From Ilex aquifolium (taxonomy: Eukaryota; Streptophyta; Magnoliopsida; Aquifoliales; Aquifoliaceae), in the NCBI GenBank assembly GCA_951799425.1, contig OX637392.1:52962093-53026092 (forward strand): a stretch of 64,000 nt of DNA, written 5' to 3'. How positions within the stretch are numbered: the first letter of the stretch is position 1; each line of letters starts with the position of its first letter. Below are positions 53,388 to 64,000 of the stretch, piece after piece. Below the pieces are notes generated by a model. It ran no database searches and was not told the DNA's origin. It saw only the letters and a program-made list of their open reading frames with translations. Both the position numbers and the translations under genes were made by a program.

Positions 53388-56300
53388 TGATAGAAGTCAG
53401 AAACATAGTTTAGGGAACCTAAGAACCTTTGCAATTGGGTTTTATCAGTGATCTCATCCGGGAATTTATCCGCAAATTGGATAGACCTACTGATGGGAAC
53501 AATAGTAGATTGTTGGATATTATATCCAAGAAACCTTAATGAGGTTTGAAACAACTTAATCTTAGGGGCAGAGATGACTAAACCATTTTGTTTAACAATC
53601 TCAACAAAGGTATTAAGATGTTTCCAATGCTCTTCTATTGACCTGGAGAAGATGAGAATATCATCTATATAGACAATAGAGAAATGACTAATGCAATTAA
53701 ATATTTCATTCATTATGTTCTGGAATTCACTAGGAGCATTTTTTAACCCAAATGCCATTACATTCCATTCATAATGACCAAAAGGAGTTACAAAGGCAGT
53801 CTTATATCTATTTTCTGGATGGATTTGAATCTGTCAATAACCACTTTTAAGATCAAATTTTGAAAATATTATAGACTTACTGAGTCTTTTAATTAAATCA
53901 TGTTTATTTGGAATTGGGTACCTGATCCATTCCAAAACAGCATTTAATAGTTTGTAATTAATTACAAGCCTTGGGACGCCTCTTTCTAATTCTGCATTTT
54001 TGATGACATAGAAAGCTGGGCATGACCAAGGAGATTTGCTATTTCTGATAATACCATTTTTGAGTAATTCAAAAATCTCTTTCTTGCAGATTTTCATTAC
54101 TTCATGGTTCATCTCAATAGGTCTAGACTTAGTGGGGATATTTGCCTCACTAAATCCTTTAATATATGGAAGTCTTACCATGTGTTTCTTCCTATGCCAG
54201 AAAGTCGTAGGAAGGGTAGAACAAACTTCTGCTTCCAATTTTTCTTTAAACGTTTCAATCTTTTGCATTAAGATTGGGTTGGTTAATTGTTCATTAATCC
54301 TAAGGTGATTAATTTCTTCTTGGAGAAATTTCACTTAATTAATTTTCCTGTTAATGACATTAAGGGACTTAGAGATTGAACAATCTTTGAGCTGCCTTAA
54401 TTGTTTTTCTTCAGGTTTAGTTATAAATTTAAAATTTACAGTTTGACCAAAAGGCTTGGTTGATAGTCCATCTGTACCTGTTGTAAAAGGATACAAAAGA
54501 TATACAAATGGTAAACTAAGAATGACTGAGTCAGTCATGTCTTTTACAAGTATGAATGATGTTTTAAAACATACATCATCTTGACAGACATGCACCTTTG
54601 GTAATTTATATTTAACTTTCATTCTACTACCATTGGCAGAACTAATTCTTTCCAATGTTTTTTCATAGAATTTAGTTGGAATTAACCATTCCTGGATACA
54701 GTTTACGTCTGCACCAGTATCAATAAGGGCAATGGTGTTAAATTCAAAATCATTATTAATGATGATTTTTACTTCAACATGCCACTTTTGGACAGTAAGT
54801 TGATTAATCAAATTAATCCTTTTGTCATCTGTTTGTGAGCATCTATCGTGAAATGGCAGGTTCGTTACACCTAAATTTTCCACAGAAGAGGTGGAGGTTA
54901 TAGGTATCCCCTGAGAACATGTTCTGTTATGACTAAACGGATTAACTAAGTTTTCAGATTCAGATTGTTCTTCAGGATCTGAGTCCTTTGATTTTTCTAA
55001 ATCATTTCCATATTGTAAAAGACTTAAAACTTCTGCAAATTTCTTGTCTTGAGTTTTTAGATCTTTTATTTCTATTTTTAACTTATTAACTTCACTTTGG
55101 AGATCTTGTAAGGTGACTTCTTTTTTCTTTTCCTTACTACATCTTTCCATAGTTTTGTTAAGACTAATAATTTGTTTTTCAGGAACAAGTTGTTTATTAT
55201 CTTTTTTAACAAAAAAATTCCTAAGTTGCTTAACATATTTATCCTTAAGATCTGGATCTTCTATCTTGGAGATTAGATCAATTAGGATGTATTCTTCAAA
55301 TTGTTTAGTAATAACCCTAACCCTTTTGGGGCAACTGCAACCTAATTTAATGTTAGGTTCACTGGGATTGTCAGAGGCTGAATGATATTCTGAAGAATCT
55401 TCATGGCTTTCTGAACTATCTGATTCTTCATCATCTGAACTGGGGTTGTTTAGCCTAAAGATTTTAAGAATTTCTTCTTCATCTTCTGGGGCTAAGTTTA
55501 ACCTTTTAACTTGTTTTTTAACTGGACAATCAGTATTAATGTGGCCTGTTTTACCGCAGTTAAAACATTTAAAATCATCTTGAGCTTTCCCTTTCCCCCC
55601 TGATTTTTTCTTATAAATGTTACGCTTATAAGGTTTTCTAGGCTTCCTATTGGGATGGCTAGAAGTTTCAGGTTTAGTGAAGGATTTCTTACTACGTCTG
55701 TGGTAAGATTTGCTCTTAGAATAAGGCTTATGAGATCTGTATTTTCTGGACAGGGATGGTGCTATAGGCTGAAGACCATATTGCTCACAGAAATCACCTA
55801 ATTCATATTTAGCCTTTTTCTTTTCATTTTTTAGTTGCTTACTAATCCTCATATCAATACACCATTTCATTCCTACATTTTGGATGGTGCTAATGAGTTC
55901 TCCATAAGCCAAAGAATCATATTCAATTATTCCAGTGTCTTTTCTAAGTGCTTCTCTTACCTTATGGGCAAAAAGATTTGGCAAGCCATTAACAAATTTT
56001 TCCTTCCAGAATGCTTTTTGGCAGTCTGATCGGACCATAACTCAGGAAACAAAAACATCTTTGTACCATCTAAAATCACTTAGTGTTGGGAACTTAAGAT
56101 TGGTAAGCTGGTCATGGATCCTAGCTGCAATATTACTAGGTGTGCCAACAAAGTGTTTGATAATGGTGAAGATAAGGGTGTTTATGCCATCAGGTTTGAC
56201 CATACCAATCCTTTCATCAAAGACTGGAACACCTTCATCATTTTTCAAGACAGCATATGTGACACTGTCTCTTTGTTCTTGGGTAAGATAGTTGTCCCAC

Positions 56301-56401
56301 CAATTTCTTAAAACACCTGTGAATCCTGAGGTTACAAGGTTAACAATATCAGGTTCAGGGCTATCAAGGTTGGTGACATAGCTATTTACTACCATGGACA
56401 A
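53388..56401 (-). pseudogene. Pararetrovirus copy 2 coat, zinc finger, protease and RT region
   Basis: Coat-protein region 56401 to about 55600 (DGINTLIFTIIKHFVGTPSN, then basic stretches). A CCHC zinc finger of coat type follows (CFNCGKTGHINTDC, about 55517-55558), then an acidic Ser-rich linker and the aspartic protease (ALIDTGADVNCIQEW). The 54334-53384 part is reverse transcriptase with YIDDILIFSRS. The order is that of caulimovirid polyproteins. Fossil with several breaks. Confidence 0.9.
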
Positions 56402-56449
56402 ATGACTAATCTTGTTAAGTATTTCTTGTTCACTTAACCCATCTATGTT

Positions 56450-57771
56450 TCATTCATAGAGTTTGTTAGACTGAACAGAAAACTGATTAGAAATATTCTT
56501 TTCTTCAAATTGAAGATCAGGTGGTGTAGGTCTAGAATACCAATTCTTAGTGGAACTAGTAGGGACCGTTATTAATTTATTAATTTTGGAAATAGGTTTA
56601 ATTGAACCCAGTTGGTTGATATTGTGGTCAGCAAACTGTTTTTCCAAATTTTCAATTTCAGAGTCAGAATTAGAGGAGTTTTCTGTGTTACTATGTTCTG
56701 AATCATCAGATGTTTGGTTGATGACTGTGATCTGAGACGAACCAATGGCTTCGGTCTTTCGAAGTAGTGCATCAATCTGTTGAACAATCTGTTTATCTTT
56801 TAAACCTAAATTTTTCCTATCTTCAGGTAGATTAATTAGAGGTTTCTCTAATTTACTTGGAGATGGTCTGATTTCATCAATTTTAGTTTCAATTTTATCC
56901 AACTGTTTTCCTATAGTGATTAGGCTTTGGTTGGTAAAATTAACTTGTTCAACTATTTTCTTTTCTGATTCACTAATGGGAATCTTAAAAAGAGAGGCTG
57001 TAACATCTTTGTTCATATACTTAACTGTAAAAGTCTCTATAGGAGGATGACTAGAGGAAACAGTGGTATTTTCTGTCTTCCAGATATGCTTAGTTACTAC
57101 TTTTACTTCTTTGTGGAAGTTATCAAGGTAGTTAGCTAAGGCAATTTCAGATTCTAATTTATACATTAATTTAATCCATTGTTTTCTAATTTCTTCCTGT
57201 CTTTTACTAGTTAAACTTTCAAATCCTCGCCTAAGGGGCTTGTTTTCCTCAGATTTGAATTTTTTCATTAACTTGTAAATATCAGGCATAAAGAATTCTT
57301 TTTCTCTAGTGATAGTGCATAAGTGATGGCTAATTGGGGCCTCTTCACCTAGGTTACCATCAAAGTCACTAATAGAAGGGGAAAAAGGTGGAGCCAAGTC
57401 TTCTTTTTCAACTTCTTTGAATTCACTAAATCTAGATTGTAATGGCACACTTACAGGAGTGTAGTAAGGCCTACTAATGGAGGAGGAGGAGTTATCAATT
57501 CCTTTTAACTTAAATCTTTTTTCTAGTTCTTCAGAAATTTCTTTATCTCTTCTGGATATACTAGAATAAGATTCAGATTTTTGTCCTTCATTAATCCTAA
57601 TAGGTTTATTAAACAAACTAGGAGGAATTGATGACAGGCTAGATCTATGGGATCTTGCACCATCAAAGGATATTCTTACTGAACCGTCAGTAAGCTGTTG
57701 GACATGTTCAACATTAGTGGTCTGAATTTTAGTATCTTTATTATAATTTTCATTTTCAACTATCCAGTGTT
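56450..57771 (-). pseudogene. Pararetrovirus copy 2 linker and movement-protein tail
   Basis: Same content as 48300-49590 of copy 1 on the other strand: INEGQKSESYSSISRRDKEI, the coiled-coil-prone KKIVEQVNFTNQSL block and the Ser-rich acidic end. Continues beyond the solo LTR at 59635. Fossil. Confidence 0.85.
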
Positions 57772-57776
57772 CTGGT

Positions 57777-59634
57777 TGATTGAATGATAATTACGTCGTT
57801 CCTAACCTCTAAACATCACCCTCACCCTCAATGTGTGTATGTGGCTTATAGTGATGGGGGAGTGTCACTCTCCCTCCGGATGATGCAAGAAGATAGGAAA
57901 CAACAACAAAATGGATGTGAATGGAAATGTGATGAACAAAATATGTGGAATGAGATGCGGTGTGCACAAAAATGCTCCCCAATCGAAAGGAGTCTTTTGT
58001 GGTCGTGTGATTTACTTGGAAAATATTCCAAGGTCATCTCCTCAGGGAAGGAAAGGGAGTTTTGTGAAAGTGATTTTGCAAAAGTGAAAAGAAAGTGTAA
58101 AATCTTGTATTTGTGTTTTGATGAGTTTTGTTCAAAATGAAAATGCAAGAAAGCAAGTGTTGGCTAATCCAAAGGGTTCATTCCAATGGGAATACCAAAT
58201 CAACTCAAAGCCTTCCTCCGATTGAGCATGAATGAACGATTGATTCGGGGGAAGCTAAGGACGAGATTGGTGAGTATCTAAACATAAACCGTGACTAGGC
58301 CTACAGAATATCAAAGGCTCACCAACTCATCCACTCTCAACCCCGTCAAACCAAACCATTTGACTCTAAAGGGAGGAATGAAGAAGATTTGAACATGGTA
58401 TTCCCAAGAGGAATTTTCCCTTGGATTAACCAACTTAAATCTAGCTACTCATGCTTGAAAGGAAAGACATTAATGTAAATGGAAGACATGTAGAAGAAAT
58501 GAAGCATGGAACTTAACTAAATGCAAGAAATCTTAAACTAAGAAGAAAGAAATACAATACCCAATTTAAAACATGAAAATGAAGAACTTGAAAGCATAAC
58601 AATGGTGAAAAGTAAAGTGCAAGGCTAAACTTGAAATGAACATGAAATAGATGAGATTAAAGTGCAAGGATTAAGAATTACAAGAGTATGAAAGCTTACT
58701 ACAACAAAAACGGAGAAGAAAATGCAAAAACGTCACTATTCATCATCTTCCTCCTTGGAGCTTCAAAAAAACTAATCCTAAGCTTAGGTAGCCAACCCCT
58801 TTTCTTGTGTGTTGAATGTTGAATGTATAATGGAGAGTGAAAGCCTTGAATTTCGTCCATGGAGGGTCCCCCTAGGTGTGTGCAGGTCTTACACCAAAGA
58901 GGGGCTGAGTTGATTGCCTTGGACAAGCTAGGACAACACCCCCATGGTAGCCCACTTCCCTCCCATGCAAAGCCTCCAAAGTCCTCCAAATGTGTAAGGG
59001 AAGCATGTGCTTGTGTAAGATAATGTTGGGGAGCAAGTGGGAGAAGATTAGGTGGGACCCCCAAGCCGCAAAGTTGAGTTGCAGGCTGTTTTTCGCATTC
59101 TGGGCAAGACCTTCCGGAAGAACGATGAAAACCTTCCGGAAGGTTTAACCTACTGGAATCTGGTGACAGCTCTGGACCAGTTTTGGTAGAAAAATAATAA
59201 ATTTTGATCCAACCGTTGGATTGAGCTGAAATTTTGACACAATAAAAAGGACATCCATATCTACAACTTTCATGTTTTTCATTTTTTCAAATTCGAAGTA
59301 GATCATGGTCAAAATTTAGAAAAACAGTGATACAGTGTCAAAATTACGAAATTCCAGTGGGCTAAACCTTCCGGAAGGTCTTCATCCAAAATGCATTTTT
59401 CTTGATTTCTTTACCTTCCAAGCCTCTCAATCCTCATTTCATGAGTCCACCACTTCACCTCACATCCAACATAGTTGCAAAGTCCTAAAATCCATCATTT
59501 AAGCTATCAAAACATGCAACATCAAAATATCAACATTATTCACAACTTTGGCTAACACTAAGTACTTAAATGCAAAAGTTGAGTTAAAATGCATATAATG
59601 ACGCCATCAAATATGCAATATTTTGCTCTCATCA
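57777..59634 (-). repeat. Solo LTR (probably Athila-like) in pararetrovirus copy 2
   Basis: 1858 bp, TGATTGAATG to CTCTCATCA on the plus strand, flanked by the 5-bp duplication CTGGT (57772-57776 and 59635-59639). Copy 1 has the uninterrupted sequence at 48285-48300. No internal genes are present, so one LTR is left after recombination. General style and length recall element B, but the sequence is different; the minus orientation is a guess. It contains three CCTTCCGGAAGG-type palindromes (59110-59120, 59130-59145 and 59366-59379). Confidence 0.9.
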
Positions 59635-60379
59635 CTGGTAATTCTACATCTTTCCATAAAAGTCTTTTAGGGACTTGCATGTTGGATTCAGTAGTACTAG
59701 CTTGCATTAACAGAGTACTTTCCCTAGGACTTTTACTTAATGCATGTACATTCAGATTAGTGGTAATGCATTTGTAATAGATCCTATAGATGAGTACTAT
59801 GGATTCTGTTCCAGCTTCAAGTTTTGTAATAGCATCATTAAGTTTTACACCTAAAGTAAGGGCTTTGGGTGTTTTACCACAAGTTAAACTTAATGTGATG
59901 TCTGGGAAACAATTAAAATACACATGTCGTTGATGGAGGCCTGCTTCCATTATCCCTAAAATGCTAGGTTTATAAACTGTAAACCTTTCATCTCTTAGGG
60001 TTAACAAAACTGAAGTATTTGTTCCCATTGTTAATAATGGTTTAATTGCAACTTGTACTAAACCTAAATGGATAAATTTAAATCCTTTAGACCTATGTCT
60101 TTTTAAAGCTTCCTTACTGAGGAGCTGGCAAATTTCTTCCTCGTTTTTGAGAGGATGAACTTGTTCAATAGTATTGACTTGTAGTGCAGCATTAAAGGCT
60201 GTAGGGAGCCAACTAGTCTTGTAAATTTCCCTATGGGGGACTTTTGGAATGTTCCAATCACTCCATTTTACTTTAGACTCATGATACTCATGTTCTTCTT
60301 CATTTACTATATTCGGTATAGTACTAGATGAAGATCTAGATGAGATAGCTCTAGAGTTAGATTTGAATAATCTACTCAT
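59635..60379 (-). pseudogene. Pararetrovirus copy 2 movement-protein core
   Basis: Starts MSRLFKSNSRAISSRSSSST at 60379 and carries the 30K-type core (ILGIMEAGLHQRHVYFNC, YYKCITTNLNVHALS). Almost identical to 47548-48290 of copy 1. Fossil, interrupted by the solo LTR. Confidence 0.88.
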
Positions 60380-60682
60380 ATTTAAATCAAAGTTTTTCAA
60401 ATTTTAAATTACTACTTAGATTTTAGCTACTTGGTACATACCCCCTAATCTGTTTTACCCTCAGTTTCTCACCTAAAATCCCTTAACTGCCACACCTGGA
60501 CTTACAAACGGGATAGACAAAGAGGCTTACACACTCTTGGATAGACAAAGGTTGGGTGACCAAGTGAGACTAAACTAAGAAGTGATTTAATAAATGAAAA
60601 GACAGAGATTTAAAACAAGTAAGACTTATGCAAATAGAACACTAAAGATAACTATCCAGGCCGTCAAATGGCTCTGATACCA
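60380..60682 (-). other. Pararetrovirus copy 2 leader and primer site
   Basis: Matches the 47245-47547 leader of copy 1 in reverse. The primer site is at 60670-60682 (complement TGGTATCAGAGCC). Confidence 0.85.
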
Positions 60683-61203
60683 AAATAAAACAAGTGCGGA
60701 AAGACATGAGATGTGAGAAGAATCACAAGCTGTAGATATAAATGGAGAATATAATTTTCTTTACTGAAGAAAATCTTTTAACCAAACATACAATTTACAA
60801 AATAAATACAAGTACTTACAACACTAGAACTAAAGGTCTAGTGGAGATAAGCGGAATAGGAATGAGCTCTTCTTTTGCATCATGAAGAGGCTTACAATAT
60901 AAGAGAAGGGAGAGGAAAGTATTTCAAGGCTTGTAGTAGTGTCTAACAAGACTTGAAATAGTTTCCTCTCCCTTCTCTTATATTGTAAGCCTTCTTCATG
61001 ATGCAAAAGAAGAGTTCATTCCTATTCCGCTTATCTCCACTAGACCTTTAGTTCTAGTGTTGTAAGTACTTGTATTTATTTTGTAAATTGTATGTTTGGT
61101 TAAAAGATTTTCTTCAGTAAAGAAAATTATATTCTCCATTTATATCTACAGCTTGTGATTCTCCTCACATCTCATGTCTTTCCGCACTTGTTTTATTTTG
61201 GTA
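60679..61203. repeat. Inverted repeat of the viral terminal region, ~250-bp arms
   Basis: Left arm 60679-60928, spacer 60929-60951 (23 bp), right arm 60952-61203. The arms are nearly perfect reverse complements; I saw a handful of differences. Both represent the R-like region between the pregenomic RNA start and the primer site, also present at 53133-53383. A transcript through it would fold into a long hairpin. Confidence 0.93.
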
Positions 61204-61364
61204 ATATATATATATATACAATCCATAAGATGACTTTTCCATTTTCTTTCTCTTTTGCTATCCCTTTTCTTTGAGCTAAGCAACCCATACAATGTAGGGA
61301 GTTTCAATGGAGATGAAGATGCGGGCTTCGAAGACCAAGAAGAGCACCATGGAAGGACCACAGG
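61203..61364. other. (AT)n and short gene-like flank
   Basis: (AT)n at 61203-61218 directly abuts the viral end. After it lies about 145 bp of normal sequence containing an ATG-led charged open frame (around 61317-61363) that stops at the next LTR. No domain is recognised. Confidence 0.45.
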
Positions 61365-63809
61365 TGTAAAATCCAGGTAAATTTAAATTTTTATGAAAAA
61401 TGACAAAACGATAATTTGTCACTACGGTACGGGTTGAAAATTCAAATTTTTTTAGAGCTTGGATGATGAAATGGACCTCACCGTTGGATTCGTCTCACGA
61501 AATCTAGTTACACAGTCAATTTTCGTCGAATTCTGAGACAGTCGAATTTTTTGCGTTTTACGAGGCGATCTAGTGTCGGATGACCTAAAAACGAAATGTG
61601 GAATAAAATTTTGAAATTTGAAAAATAATTTAAAAGAAGTTTATATATAAATATTTTGAACTTGAACCGGGACGAAATTTAAACGTTTTGGGACGAAATT
61701 GGACCTGAAAAAGGAGGACGTGTGGCGCAACGTGGGTCAAGCATCCTAAGAGTACAAATAGAGGAGAAAATCAGATTTTGTCCCCCATTATCAGCTGGGT
61801 TTAACGTTGGAAGAGGAAGAGAGGGAAAATAGAAGAAAAAAATCAAAATCTTCAACTTCTCTCTACGATTTACGGAGTTCCGTTGGTCGAATCGACTCGG
61901 GCCAAGAGTCAAAGTTCATCTATGCGACAAGGGCTACGCCTACGTCCCAAAAAGGACAGATTTTTGACGAAATTCAAAAGACGAAATTTTGGGAAAAGCT
62001 AGGATTTGAGCTTGAATTTGGTTCTTGGAACTTTCTACCGTTGTTTTACGCTTCAAGAGGTAGGATTTTCATCATAACTAGGTTTATCCTCAACCTAGGT
62101 TTGTGATATGAAGTGGATAGGTTGTTAGAGGTATATGACACTTGCCTATTGTTGTAAAATTAATGAAATGGGTAAAATAAATTCTATCTTGAATTGAGTA
62201 TGTAGAAATTACATAATGATGAAATTGGGCATTTTATGTGACTACATGATTTGGTGCCTTGAAGGTGTTTGATTAAATGCCTATGTGAAATTAAGTGTGT
62301 TATTGTATAGATTATATATAACATGCTTGAGAAAATTGTTGTTGAATGTAAATGTTGATATATGTTTATGATGTATTGGCATTGTGATGATTTATGAAAA
62401 ATTATATGCTATGGATATAATTAGTCATGGAATGTGTTGAAATGTGGTTGAAATAATATTCATTACATATGGATATGATATTGATATTGTAATTGTTCAT
62501 TATATTGCATATGCACGGAGGCATCACATTCGTGGGTATTAGACATGGGTATGAGTGTGTGCATGTCTTTGAATCAAACATCACTTTTGGTGGTTGATAA
62601 GTGGACTTGGTATAGTTAGACCAAGGTTCAACAGATTCGCTCGGTTGAATGAAAAAGAAAAACTTGTGTCGGGTATAGCAAGAAGGGCTAGATACTCCAT
62701 TGTAACGGTGTACGGAACTGGCGGTGAGATTCCAAAATCCAAATACCCAACAACAGACACATGGTTTATTTTTAAAAGGTCATTGGATGTGCAAGATCAA
62801 TGACAAGGGCTTGGAATGTCCGATTTTATACTCATGGCATTGCATGTGTAAGGGAGCTAGTAAAGACTCGGGTTGAGTTGTATGAGTGAGTCTCATCTCA
62901 TTTCATGACATGTCATGAAAATTCCTATCATTGAATTGCATATCATTGATTAGAAGGTTTGTTACTTGTGAAGTTATGTATGTGAACATTTCATATGCAT
63001 TTAGGTTGGGGAGTAGCCTCTTTAGGAGATATCCTATTGAGCGTGCTCACCCTTTATGGAAAAACATTTCAGGTGCGGGTTATACACCGGTGAAAGGCTC
63101 TCATTCGGGGCCTCAAGGATGAAGGAAAATCGATTTGTGGCTTTTAAACCTTGTTTTGTAAAAATTTGATGTAATTCGATTTTAGGCATGTAATTATATG
63201 AAAAGAATTGTAATGTGGACTCATATGAACTGTATTTTGCTTAAAATTGATGTTATGAGTTTGGTATGAGGTTGTGTAAGTTTGGAATGGATTGGAATGG
63301 ATTGGAATTGAAAAAGGAAGGAATCGTAGGAGAATTGGTAAAACCTACTGGTAGAACGTCGAGTACTTCTATCGGTAGAAATTTTCCAGTGGGCAAAACC
63401 TACCGGTAGAACTTCAAGTTTTGCGGTAGAATTTTTTCAGTAGGCAAAAACTACCGGTAGAACTATGACAAACCTACCTTTAGGTTTTCCAAAAATCTCA
63501 ATTTTTAAGAGTGTTATGTCATGTTTTCGGGCTTTGTGTCATTTTATTCAAATGATGTAAATGGACAATAATTGAGTATAAATTAGAGAATATTGGATCT
63601 CGGACGGGTCATGTGGTTAAATGGTATACAAGTTGTGCATTTGGGAGAGTCCGGTATAGGGGAGACTCTGTCCAAACTATGTGTTTTGTGATCCCGATAA
63701 AGGGGATGTTGTGTCATGGTGTCGGGTTATGCGGCATTCAAGGGTATTTTCACGGGTTGATGGGTGATTAATGGGTTGACAAAGGACCCCCGGTTTTAGG
63801 GGCGTCACA
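61365..63809 (+). repeat. Large Gypsy-type LTR, probably solo
   Basis: About 2.44 kb starting TGTAAAATCCAGG and ending GGGGCGTCACA, the TGT...ACA form common for Tekay/Del-like LTRs. A promoter-like TACAAATAGAGG lies at about 61754. CTACCGGTAG-type palindromes occur at 63400-63409 and 63451-63460. CACAG is present on both sides (61359-61363 and 63806-63810) and could be the target duplication if the ends are set one base in. No primer site follows, which favours a solo LTR. Confidence 0.65.
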
Positions 63810-64000
63810 GCATGAGAGATCGAGTGAGAGCCTCCCTTTAGCAAGGCCTGGCGAAGCCAAGGGCGACGTCATTCCTCAGTGGTCCCATAGTAGAGGCGAC
63901 GCCTCAAGTGACGAAGGGGGAGCCCAGCCAAAAGGAGAAGCCGAAGAGAGGTAGGACAACGCTTGCCACTCGTCGGGCGGCGACAGTGGAGGCAGCAGCC
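63810..64000 (+). other. GC-rich gene-like flank at the window edge
   Basis: GC-rich and open in the frame QHERSSESLPLARPGEAKGD for about 50 codons, charged and low in hydrophobic residues. It could be the N-terminal gag region of another retroelement or a host gene. It is cut by the window end, so it is not assigned. Confidence 0.35.

Larger units (their letters stand above)
53388..61203 (-). mobile_element. Endogenous pararetrovirus copy 2 (Florendovirus-like, - strand)
   Basis: Joined tail to tail with copy 1 and in reverse orientation. The minus strand runs from the terminal region and primer site (complement of 60670-60682) through movement protein (60379 to about 56450), coat-protein region with zinc finger, protease and into reverse transcriptase, where it meets copy 1 at 53388. 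A solo LTR (57777-59634) lies inside the movement-protein region. The outer end carries a 250-bp inverted repeat and stops at an (AT)n run. Broken, with several breaks. Sequence identity to copy 1 is about 98% or more by eye. Confidence 0.92.

Overview
This is nuclear DNA of a flowering plant, most likely a dicot or a related woody lineage; the species cannot be named from the sequence. The signs are LTR retrotransposons of the Tat/Retand and Athila lineages, hAT and Stowaway elements, tRNA-derived SINEs, endogenous pararetrovirus (Caulimoviridae) copies, a FAR1-related gene remnant and a six-exon GARP/Myb-type transcription factor gene. No rRNA, tRNA or CRISPR loci were seen.

Layout. 1-4299: a FAR1/FHY3-related (FRS) pseudogene on the + strand, split by a Stowaway MITE (793-1090) and a 1.5-kb hAT element (2482-3995, perfect 8-bp target duplication inside a candidate exon), with a 55-bp retroposon tail in an intron. 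4300-28353: an old Tat/Retand-type Gypsy element on the - strand (element A), which carries an additional gene-like antisense ORF on the + strand and an 81-84-bp minisatellite. Its 5' LTR was split by a young 13.7-kb Athila-like element (element B, 14466-28190; two 1816-bp LTRs with about three visible differences; target duplication CTCCA). 28354-41500: mostly non-coding DNA with microsatellites, an old scrambled pararetrovirus copy (30333-32930), two SINEs and a 1.35-kb hAT element (35530-36883). 41547-44978: the only intact host gene, a GARP-domain repressor-like transcription factor of 422 residues. 45370-46948: Copia and other LTR debris. 47179-61203: two near-identical pararetrovirus copies in inverted orientation, flanked on both outer sides by (AT)n, with a solo LTR (57777-59634) in the second copy and a 250-bp inverted repeat at the far end. 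61365-63809: a further large Gypsy-type LTR, with gene-like GC-rich sequence up to the window edge.

The most unusual content is the 3' region of element B. It encodes two related 134-136-residue basic zinc-finger proteins, in place of any recognisable envelope-like gene. These look like the cysteine-rich nucleic-acid-binding protein of carlaviruses (Pfam Carla_C4). They sit in duplicated modules. This points to an LTR retrotransposon that acquired a plant RNA-virus-type RNA-binding or silencing-suppressor protein. The second notable system is the inverted pararetrovirus pair with its terminal hairpin, an arrangement that could produce double-stranded viral RNA and thus small RNAs.

All judgements are from reading the sequence; no database search was possible.
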